A stretch of DNA of 40,602 bases from Lachnospiraceae bacterium. Lineage in GTDB: Bacteria > Bacillota > Clostridia > Lachnospirales > Lachnospiraceae. Shown here in pieces: positions 8,703 to 15,811 of this stretch. Under the pieces are notes generated by a model. The model saw only the letters and a list, made by a program, of their open reading frames with translations. It ran no database searches and was not told the origin of the DNA. Every line of letters starts with the position of its first letter. Position 1 is the first letter of the stretch. The DNA lies in assembly GCA_014803415.1 (NCBI GenBank), contig JAAVBZ010000023.1:40147-80748 (forward strand). The letters are read 5' to 3'. The translations under genes were made by a program, and so were the position numbers.

Positions 8703-9712
8703 TCAGCTTTGGAGAAATTATGCTTCGGTTAAATCCGGAAGGGTACCGCAGATTGGTGCAGGCAGAACGGCTGGAAGCCAGTTATGCGGGAGGTGAAGCA
8801 AACGTTGCAGTTTCATTGGCAAATTATGGGCATGAGAGCGTGTATGTGACTAAACTGCCGGAAAATGAACTTGGACAAAGCGCTGTTAATGCACTGAGAA
8901 GATATGGGGTGGATACTTCAAAGATTGTAAGGGGCGGAAACAGAATCGGAATTTATTTTGTTGAAAAGGGAGCATCCCAGAGAGCGTCCAAAGTCATTTA
9001 CGACAGAGCCGGTTCTTCAATTTCTGAGGCTTCTGACAAGGATTTTGACTGGGATCATATATTTGAAGGTGCGCAGTGGTTCCATTTTACAGGAATTACG
9101 CCAGCGCTTTCTGAGCATTTGCCGGAAATATGTCTTGCCGCCTGTAAGGAAGCAAAAAGAAGGGGCATTACGGTCAGCTGTGATTTAAATTACAGGAAAA
9201 AGTTATGGAGTGAAGAAGAGGCATGCAAAGTCATGAGTAGGATTATGCCCTATGTAGATGTGTGCATTGCAAATGAGGAAGATGCAGCATCAGTATTCGG
9301 AATTCATGCTGAAAAGACGGATATTATGAGCGGAACGCTGAGCCGGGATGGATATAAAAAGGTTGCAAAGCAGCTGACGGAAAAGTTTCACTTTCGGATG
9401 GTTGCAATTACGCTGAGGGGAAGTATTTCTGCAACGGATAATCAGTGGTCAGGAATGCTTTATACGGAAAATCAGGCATATTTTTCAAAGGAATATAGCA
9501 TTCATATTGTGGATCGTGTGGGCGGCGGCGACTCCTTTGGAGGGGCACTTATACACAGTGTCATCAGCGGACAAAAACCGCAGGAAGCAATTGAATTTGC
9601 GGTTGCGGCTTCCTGTCTCAAACATACAATCGAACAGGACTTCAATTTGGTTTCGGAAAAAGAGGTAAAAGCCCTAATGTATGGAAACGCATCAGGGCGT
9701 GTACAGAGATAA
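8690..9712 (+). CDS. kdgK: PfkB-family sugar kinase, 2-keto-3-deoxygluconate/galactonate kinase
   Basis: It phosphorylates 2-keto-3-deoxy-sugar acid at O6 using ATP. The 340 residues show the KdgK-like N-terminus (SFGEIMLRLNPEG), the PfkB signature 1 region (YAGGEANVAVSLANYG) and the second signature DRVGGGDSFGGAL, where D281 is the catalytic base. GGAGG (8678-8682) is 7 bases before the ATG, inside the aldolase gene. It acts between DgoD and the aldolase, so it probably works on 2-keto-3-deoxy-galactonate although its family is usually named for the gluconate form. E. coli DgoK belongs to a different fold, so this is a functional replacement by inference. Confidence 0.88.
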   Translation: MSRIVSFGEIMLRLNPEGYRRLVQAERLEASYAGGEANVAVSLANYGHESVYVTKLPENELGQSAVNALRRYGVDTSKIVRGGNRIGIYFVEKGASQRASKVIYDRAGSSISEASDKDFDWDHIFEGAQWFHFTGITPALSEHLPEICLAACKEAKRRGITVSCDLNYRKKLWSEEEACKVMSRIMPYVDVCIANEEDAASVFGIHAEKTDIMSGTLSRDGYKKVAKQLTEKFHFRMVAITLRGSISATDNQWSGMLYTENQAYFSKEYSIHIVDRVGGGDSFGGALIHSVISGQKPQEAIEFAVAASCLKHTIEQDFNLVSEKEVKALMYGNASGRVQR

Positions 9713-9757
9713 ATATGGAAGGTAAATCTGCGCTAAGCAGAAAAAGGGAGAAAGATT

Positions 9758-12700
9758 ATGAATAAGGCAAAGGTTTGGGTGGAAAAAGTGACCATTCCAA
9801 CTTATGAAATCGGTGATGCCGAAAAAAATCCGATTTTTCTGGACAAAAGAGTTTATCAGGGGAGCAGCGGAAAGGTATATCCCTATCCCGTTATTGAGAA
9901 GATCAGCGATGAAAAATCGGATAAGGAATACGAAGCTGTTTTTCTGGAAAATGAATATTTAAAGGTGATGGTGCTGCCCCAGCTTGGCGGCAGAATCCAG
10001 AGAGCATATGACAAGACTAATGGTTATGATTTTGTTTATTACAATCATGTCATCAAGCCGGCACTGGTAGGGCTGACAGGGCCATGGATATCAGGCGGTA
10101 TTGAATTCAATTGGCCTCAGCATCATAGACCCACTACCTATCTGCCTGTGGATTATGAGCTTTCGGAAAATGAGGATGGAAGCAGTTGCGTACTGCTTCA
10201 TGACGTGGATCAAATGTATGGCACCAAAGGTATGGCGAAAATTACGCTTTATCCGGGCAGGGCTTACATTGAAATTACAGGTCAGCTTTATAACAGGACT
10301 TCGACGCCTCAGACCTTTTTGTGGTGGGCGAATCCAGCGGTGCCGGTAAATGAGGATACACAGTCCATCTTTCCGCCGGATGTACATGCGGTAATGGATC
10401 ACGGCAAAAGGGATGTTTCCCGTTTCCCCATTGCTACCGGTATCTACTATAAAAAAGATTACAGTGAGGGTGTGGATATTTCCAGGTACAAAAATATTCC
10501 GGTGCCCACTTCCTATATGGCGGAAAAATCCAGCTATGATTTTGTGGGTGGATACGATTACGGAAAAGAGGCGGGGATTTTGCATGTGGCGGATCATCAT
10601 ATTTCTCCGGGTAAAAAACAATGGACTTGGGGATGTGGGGATTTTGGCAAGGCGTGGGACAGAAATCTTACCGATGAAGATGGTCCTTATGTGGAATTGA
10701 TGACAGGGGTTTTTACTGACAACCAGCCGGATTTTACCTGGCTTAAGCCTTTCGAGGAAAAGACCTTTAAACAATACTTTATGCCCTATAAGATGGTAGG
10801 ACAGGTGAAAAATGCCAGCACAGAAGCTGCGGTTCATTTTTCCTATGATGGGCAAATGGCTGAAATTATCGTATATGCAACAGGCGTATATGAAAATGCC
10901 CATATTGTACTGACTGTAAACGGAGAAAATCTATTAGATGTAGTGGAAAAAATTTCTCCTGTTGATATTTATAAAACGAGTATTGCTTGTCCCGGGCAGC
11001 GGGAAGAGCAGTTCTGTTTAGAAGTCTGGGAAGAGGGAAGGTGTCTGGTGAAATACCAGCCGGAGCCAGCCGGTATTCCAAAGATGCCAGAGCCGGCCAA
11101 AGCGGTAAAGGAACCGAAGATGATCATGACTAATGAAGAGCTTTATCTGGCAGGTCAGCATATTGAGCAATATCGTCATGCCACCTATCTTCCAGATCCT
11201 TATTATTTGGAAGCCTTAAAGAGAGATGAAGGAGATATCCGTGTCAACAATGCGTATGGCTCGTTACTGATGCGCAGAGGAAGATTTAAGGAAGCGGAGA
11301 AGCATTTCAATAAGGCACTGGAGAGGCTGACAGAGAGAAATCCCAATCCCTATAACAGCGAAACATACTATTTGCTTGGTTTGACACTTATGTATCAGGG
11401 AAGGGATGCGGAAGCTTATGATGCTTTTTATAAAGCAACATGGAGCAGTGAACAGCAGGAAACATCTTTTTACTATCTGGCCGCAATTGATGCAAAGCAG
11501 GAAAATTATGAAAAAGCCTATGAACATATCGAAGGGGCGTTGGTTAAGAATGGTCATAACATCAAAGCAAGGAGTTTAAAGGCTTATCTTCTGCGAAAAC
11601 TGGGAAGAAGGGCGGAAGCAGCTGGATGGATTGACGATAATCTGATGCTGGATCCCTTTGACTTTATGTCGTGTAATGAACAGATTTTACTGGTAGAAGA
11701 GGAGAACCCGGCTGATTCGGAAAGAAGCGAAGTATTGAAGCGGAAATTAAAGGAAAAGATGCGTGATTTTCAGGAAAACTATCTGATGACGGCAAGAGAT
11801 TACGGGGAATTCGGCGCATATGAAGAGGCAGCAGAGTTTCTGAAAGGCTGCACTAGAGAATATCCCATGCTTTTTTACTATAGAGCATATTATCGGAGCC
11901 TGTTTGGAATGGCAGAAAGTTCGAGGAATAATGCAGTAGGAGAACTTCTGGCAAAGGCAGAGAACTGTCCGGCTGACTATTGCTTTCCGAATAAGCTGGA
12001 AGATATTACAGTGCTGCGTTTTGCCATCGCAAAGGGCTGCATGGCCAAAGCTGCCTATTATCTGGGCAATCTGTTTTATGATAAGCTCTGGTGGGAGGAG
12101 GCGGTTGCCCTATGGGAAGAGGCGGTGAAAGCAGATCCCGCCTTCCCTACTCCATATCGTAATCTGGCGCTGGCCTATTACAATAAAATGAAAGATCCCG
12201 CTCGTGCACAAGGAGCGCTCGAAAAGGCTTTTGCTCTGGATGAGACCGATAGCCGTGTTTTCCTGGAATTGGATCAACTGTATAAAAAAATGGGTTGGAC
12301 CTTTGAACAGCGTTTAGAGAATTATGAAGCACACAAGGAATTGCTTGCCCAGAGAGATGCCCTGTATGTGGAATATATTACGCTGGTGAATCTATCCGGA
12401 AATCATGAAAAGGCATATAATCTGATGCAGGAGCACCATTTTCATCCATGGGAAGGCGGAGAAGGGAAGATTACCACGCAGTACACGCTGGCTTTACTGG
12501 AAATGGCAAAGAAAGCTCTGAGAGAAGCTCATTTCGAAGATGCGGAAAAGCTGTTAAGGGGTGCGCTGATTTATCCGGATAATCTGGGTGAAGGTAAGCT
12601 GGAAGGTACTAAGGATAATCATTTGTATTATCATTTGGGTCTGGCACTGGAGGCACAAGGTAAAAAGGAAGAGGCACAAGCATGTTTTGAGAGGGCTGCA

Positions 12701-13075
12701 TCAGGTGTCGGCGAGCCAGCAGGCATAATGTACTACAATGACCAGCCTGCGGATATGATTCTGTATCAGGGACTTGCCAATTTAAAGCTTGGTTGTATTG
12801 GAAAGGCAAATGCTTGCTTTTATCGTCTGATTGATTATGGAGAGCAGCATTTGGAGGATCAGGTCAAGATCGAATATTTTGCGGTTTCGTTGCCTGATTT
12901 CCTGATTTTTGATGAAGATTATACAGCAAGGAATCGTGCACACTGTTATTATCTGATGGGGTTAGGTAATATTGGTCTTGGACAAAAGGAAAAGGCAGCT
13001 GACTTTTTGAAGAAAGCGATTGCAATAGAACCTTCTCATATGATGAGCAGAATATATGGAAAAGAACTTTTCTAG
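9758..13075 (+). CDS. DUF5107 domain protein with C-terminal tetratricopeptide repeats (1105 aa)
   Basis: Residues about 40-345 match the DUF5107 pattern: a beta-rich, mutarotase-like region with LPQLGGRI, GGIEFNWPQHHRP, YGTKGMAKITLYPGRAYIEI, WWANPAVPVNED, HGKRDVSRFPIA and GPYVELMTGVFTDNQPDFTWL. From about 480 to the end there are many TPR-like helical pairs, for example GRFKEAEKHFNKALERL and PTPYRNLALAYYNKM. No signal peptide is visible, so it is probably cytosolic. It is the last gene of the operon, 45 bases after the kinase, with an AGGGAGA site. An enzymatic or carbohydrate-binding role with TPR-mediated assembly is inferred from context. I know of no established activity. Confidence 0.85.
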   Translation: MNKAKVWVEKVTIPTYEIGDAEKNPIFLDKRVYQGSSGKVYPYPVIEKISDEKSDKEYEAVFLENEYLKVMVLPQLGGRIQRAYDKTNGYDFVYYNHVIKPALVGLTGPWISGGIEFNWPQHHRPTTYLPVDYELSENEDGSSCVLLHDVDQMYGTKGMAKITLYPGRAYIEITGQLYNRTSTPQTFLWWANPAVPVNEDTQSIFPPDVHAVMDHGKRDVSRFPIATGIYYKKDYSEGVDISRYKNIPVPTSYMAEKSSYDFVGGYDYGKEAGILHVADHHISPGKKQWTWGCGDFGKAWDRNLTDEDGPYVELMTGVFTDNQPDFTWLKPFEEKTFKQYFMPYKMVGQVKNASTEAAVHFSYDGQMAEIIVYATGVYENAHIVLTVNGENLLDVVEKISPVDIYKTSIACPGQREEQFCLEVWEEGRCLVKYQPEPAGIPKMPEPAKAVKEPKMIMTNEELYLAGQHIEQYRHATYLPDPYYLEALKRDEGDIRVNNAYGSLLMRRGRFKEAEKHFNKALERLTERNPNPYNSETYYLLGLTLMYQGRDAEAYDAFYKATWSSEQQETSFYYLAAIDAKQENYEKAYEHIEGALVKNGHNIKARSLKAYLLRKLGRRAEAAGWIDDNLMLDPFDFMSCNEQILLVEEENPADSERSEVLKRKLKEKMRDFQENYLMTARDYGEFGAYEEAAEFLKGCTREYPMLFYYRAYYRSLFGMAESSRNNAVGELLAKAENCPADYCFPNKLEDITVLRFAIAKGCMAKAAYYLGNLFYDKLWWEEAVALWEEAVKADPAFPTPYRNLALAYYNKMKDPARAQGALEKAFALDETDSRVFLELDQLYKKMGWTFEQRLENYEAHKELLAQRDALYVEYITLVNLSGNHEKAYNLMQEHHFHPWEGGEGKITTQYTLALLEMAKKALREAHFEDAEKLLRGALIYPDNLGEGKLEGTKDNHLYYHLGLALEAQGKKEEAQACFERAASGVGEPAGIMYYNDQPADMILYQGLANLKLGCIGKANACFYRLIDYGEQHLEDQVKIEYFAVSLPDFLIFDEDYTARNRAHCYYLMGLGNIGLGQKEKAADFLKKAIAIEPSHMMSRIYGKELF

Positions 13076-13095
13076 AGGTATCGGGGAATGCTTGA

Positions 13096-13146
13096 AGGGT
13101 ATCGCAAAATTATCAAATTAGATAATTGAGCGATGCCCTGTTTTAT
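13096..13146 (+). terminator. Strong intrinsic terminator of the catabolic operon
   Basis: AGGGTATCGC (13096-13105) pairs with GCGATGCCCT (13130-13139). A second inner stem, AATTATC with GATAATT, lies inside it around an AAATTA loop. TTTTATTCTTATT follows. It closes the operon begun at 2459. Confidence 0.88.
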
Positions 13147-13182
13147 TCTTATTATGGCGGATTTTCCATAATTACGGAGTTT

Positions 13183-13211
13183 TTGACTTTCTTCAGAAGA
13201 TATGAGAGAAT
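13183..13211 (+). promoter_or_regulatory. Predicted SigA promoter of the deacylase-mtnA operon
   Basis: TTGACT (13183-13188), a 17-base spacer and GAGAAT (13206-13211). It sits between the terminator of the previous operon and the next gene at 13260. Confidence 0.5.
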
Positions 13212-13259
13212 AGTACATAGATAAAAGAGGAAATATTAAAGCAGGGAGCTTGTATCACT

Positions 13260-13751
13260 ATGGCAAAAAATAAAGAGATCAAAACCAACGCCATGCGTAT
13301 TCTGGAAAAAGAGAAGATTCCTTTTTCCCACTACACATACGAGTGTGATGAATTTATCGACGGCATACAGATAGCGGATAAGCTTTCGCTGCCTTATGAG
13401 AAAGTATATAAGACGCTGGTAACAGTGGGAAACAGTAAAAATTATTTTGTATTTGTGATTCCTATTGCCGAAGAGCTGGATCTGAAAAAGGCAGCCAGGA
13501 GTGTGGGAGAAAAATCAGTGGCTATGATCCATGTAAAGGATATCAATGCTGTGACAGGATATATCCGGGGTGGCTGTACGGCCATCGGCATGAAAAAACA
13601 GTATGTGACAAGAGTGTCAGATATGGCGAAAGAGCAGAAAACCATAATTGTCAGCGGCGGACGGATCGGTTCCCAGATTGAACTAAAGCCGGAGGATCTT
13701 TTGTGCGCCTGCAGGGGAGAATATGGGGATATTGTTGCAGAAAAAATATAG
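13260..13751 (+). CDS. ybaK: Aminoacyl-tRNA deacylase, YbaK/EbsC family (Cys-tRNAPro deacylase type)
   Basis: The 163 residues match the YbaK/ProX editing family, whose E. coli member hydrolyses Cys-tRNA(Pro) mischarged by ProRS. Seen motifs are an N-terminal NAMRILEKEKIPFSHYTY, the central VYKTLVTVGNSKNYFVFVIP (with the conserved lysine of the VxKTLV box), GYIRGGCTAIGMKK and a C-terminal IIVSGGRIGSQIELKP. It is soluble. It opens a plus-strand group with a short membrane peptide, mtnA and an aldolase. A functional link to those genes is not apparent. Confidence 0.9.
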   Translation: MAKNKEIKTNAMRILEKEKIPFSHYTYECDEFIDGIQIADKLSLPYEKVYKTLVTVGNSKNYFVFVIPIAEELDLKKAARSVGEKSVAMIHVKDINAVTGYIRGGCTAIGMKKQYVTRVSDMAKEQKTIIVSGGRIGSQIELKPEDLLCACRGEYGDIVAEKI

Positions 13752-13770
13752 ACCGGGAGAGTCAATAAAT

Positions 13771-13968
13771 ATGACAAAATTATCAAAAACCGAAAAAGAA
13801 AAGAAAAAGCTGTCTAAAAAGCGTCAGAAGAAACTGCAGAAGAGGGTGAAGCGTTTTACAGCCCAAATGGAGAGAACAGTGTCTTTTTTTGCGGTATTTC
13901 TGTGTATTGTAATGGTAACTTTAGAAACGTTGGATGCGAAAAAACAAAGAAACGAAAGGGCCGTGTAA
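13771..13968 (+). CDS. Small basic single-span membrane protein (65 aa), unknown function
   Basis: A very lysine-rich first half (TEKEKKKLSKKRQKKLQKRV) is followed by one hydrophobic stretch, TVSFFAVFLCIVMVTLETL, and a charged tail. GGGAGAG lies 9 bases before the ATG at 13771, which starts 20 bases after the deacylase stop. A longer frame from 13723 would overlap that gene and is less likely. It looks like a cytosol-facing, membrane-anchored basic peptide; no family is recognised. It lies 21 bases ahead of mtnA and is probably co-transcribed. Confidence 0.7.
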   Translation: MTKLSKTEKEKKKLSKKRQKKLQKRVKRFTAQMERTVSFFAVFLCIVMVTLETLDAKKQRNERAV

Positions 13969-13989
13969 ACGGCAGAATGGGAGGCTGCA

Positions 13990-15117
13990 ATGAGTAAGAA
14001 TATTATGGAATATGAAACAGTGGATCTGGACGATCATGACAGTAGTGTCGTAATTATTGACCAGACAAAACTACCCGGGACAACAGAGATCATACGACTG
14101 CATACGGCGCAGGAGATCTGGGATGCCATATATCTTTTAAAGGTCCGGGGGGCTCCGGCCATCGGTGTGGCAGCAGCTTTCGGTATTTATGTTCTTTCTA
14201 AAGAAATCTTGAAAAACATAAATTTCGAACAGGAGCAGGAGAAGGCTTTTGCGGAGTTTTATGAGAAGTTTAGTGAGCAGAAAGAATATTTGAATTCATC
14301 TAGGCCCACTGCCGTAAATCTTTCCTGGGCTCTTAACAGAATGGAAACGATCTGTTTAAAAGCAGGAAAAGAAGAAAAGAAATCTGTAGAAGAAGTAGTA
14401 GAGGCACTCCATAGGGAAGCAATTGCCATTAAAGAGGAAGACATTTGGGTGTGCAAGACTATCGGAGAGTTTGGCTTAAGCCTGGTAAAGCCGGGAGACG
14501 GGATTCTGACCCACTGCAATGCAGGACAGCTTGCCACCAGTAAGTACGGAACGGCAACGGCGCCTATTTATTTAGGACAGGAGAGGGGCTATAATTTTCA
14601 CGTGTTTGCAGATGAGACCAGGCCTCTTTTACAGGGCGCAAGACTGACAGCCTATGAGCTGCATTCTTCAGGAGTGGATGTGACGCTGATCTGTGATAAT
14701 ATGTCCGCCATGGTAATGAAGAACGGATGGGTCAACGCCGTATTTGTAGGCTGTGACAGAGTAGCGGCCAATGGAGATGCGGCCAACAAGATCGGAACCT
14801 CGGTAGTAGCCACAGTGGCAAAGAGATATGGAGTTCCTTTTTATGTATGTGCTCCTACTTCTACCATTGATTATGATACCCCTACAGGAGCAGAGATCAA
14901 AATAGAGCAGCGTCCTGCAGGCGAAGTAACGGAAATGTGGTATAAGGAGCGGATGGCACCGGAAGGGGTCAAAGTATTTAACCCGGCGTTTGACGTAACG
15001 GACAATGATCTGATCACAGCCATTGTAACGGAATACGGTATTGCCAGAGCGCCTTTTAAGGAGTCATTAGAGGAGATCAGGAAGCAAAAGCAGGAAGCAA
15101 AAGCAGAGAAAGAATAG
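13990..15117 (+). CDS. mtnA: S-methyl-5-thioribose-1-phosphate isomerase (or 5-deoxyribose-1-phosphate isomerase)
   Basis: This eIF2B-like aldose-ketose isomerase converts 5-methylthioribose 1-phosphate to the ribulose form. Conserved blocks are [15 protein letters not shown], catalytic C176 in [11 protein letters not shown] and D256 in [18 protein letters not shown], followed by [15 protein letters not shown]. The 375 residues include a charged Lys/Glu tail and are near the usual length. The next gene, 7 bases on, is a class II aldolase. In bacteria this pair forms the DHAP shunt for 5'-deoxyadenosine and methylthioadenosine salvage (drdI-drdA or mtnA-ald2). No methionine-salvage genes mtnB, C, D or X are in view. 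Confidence 0.92.
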   Translation: MSKNIMEYETVDLDDHDSSVVIIDQTKLPGTTEIIRLHTAQEIWDAIYLLKVRGAPAIGVAAAFGIYVLSKEILKNINFEQEQEKAFAEFYEKFSEQKEYLNSSRPTAVNLSWALNRMETICLKAGKEEKKSVEEVVEALHREAIAIKEEDIWVCKTIGEFGLSLVKPGDGILTHCNAGQLATSKYGTATAPIYLGQERGYNFHVFADETRPLLQGARLTAYELHSSGVDVTLICDNMSAMVMKNGWVNAVFVGCDRVAANGDAANKIGTSVVATVAKRYGVPFYVCAPTSTIDYDTPTGAEIKIEQRPAGEVTEMWYKERMAPEGVKVFNPAFDVTDNDLITAIVTEYGIARAPFKESLEEIRKQKQEAKAEKE

Positions 15118-15124
15118 GGAAGAA

Positions 15125-15793
15125 ATGAAAGAGAAAGAGGCAAAAAAAGCTATTATCGATATAGGCCAGCGGATGTATGTCAGAAATTTTGTGGCGGCCA
15201 ATGACGGAAACATATCCATTAAGACAGGGGACAATGAAGTATGGGCAACCCCCACCGGCGTTTCCAAGGGCTTTATGAAAAAGAAGATGCTGGTAAAAGT
15301 GGATTTAGACGGTAATATTTTGGAAGGAACCTTAAAGCCTTCTTCGGAACTTAAGATGCATCTTCGGGCCTATAAGGAAAATCCGGATATTAAGTCAGTC
15401 TGCCATGCCCATCCGCCCATCAGTACCAGCTTTGCTATAGCGGGGATACCGCTGGATACGCCTGTACTGGCAGAAGCTGTCATTTCACTGGGAGATGTGC
15501 CCATAGCGCCTTATGCGGAACTTGGTTCTAAAGAAGTACCGGAAGCTGTTGCACCGTTCTGCCATACCCATAACGGAGTTCTTTTGGCCAATCATGGCGT
15601 GGTTACCTGGGCAGAAGATGCATATGCAGCCTACTATCGCTTAGAATCCATAGAGTATTATGCCAACATATTGATGATCACGGAAAAAATAATCGGGAAA
15701 CAGAATACTTTAACACAGGAACAGATAGACAGACTCCTTGCCATGCGTGAAAAATTCGGGATCCGCCGGGGAGGAACGCCTAAAAAAGTATAG
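15125..15793 (+). CDS. Class II aldolase/adducin family protein, probable 5-deoxyribulose/5-methylthioribulose-1-phosphate aldolase
   Basis: The 222 residues have the FucA-type fold, with GNISIK at 28-33, general acid/base E75 in KPSSELKMH, and zinc ligands H94 and H96 (CHAHPP) plus H157 (LLANHGVV). The expected reaction is retro-aldol cleavage of a ketose 1-phosphate to DHAP and an aldehyde: acetaldehyde from the 5-deoxy sugar, or methylthioacetaldehyde from the methylthio sugar. This reading rests on its place 7 bases behind mtnA. Alone, the sequence would also allow fuculose- or ribulose-phosphate aldolase. Confidence 0.88.
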   Translation: MKEKEAKKAIIDIGQRMYVRNFVAANDGNISIKTGDNEVWATPTGVSKGFMKKKMLVKVDLDGNILEGTLKPSSELKMHLRAYKENPDIKSVCHAHPPISTSFAIAGIPLDTPVLAEAVISLGDVPIAPYAELGSKEVPEAVAPFCHTHNGVLLANHGVVTWAEDAYAAYYRLESIEYYANILMITEKIIGKQNTLTQEQIDRLLAMREKFGIRRGGTPKKV

Positions 15794-15811
15794 GAATAGT
15801 GGGGGAAAATA

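Noticed and set aside
10091-10903. 270-residue minus-strand ORF inside the DUF5107 gene
   Set aside because: It is an antisense shadow of conserved DUF5107 coding sequence, with an unnatural composition and no promoter or ribosome site.
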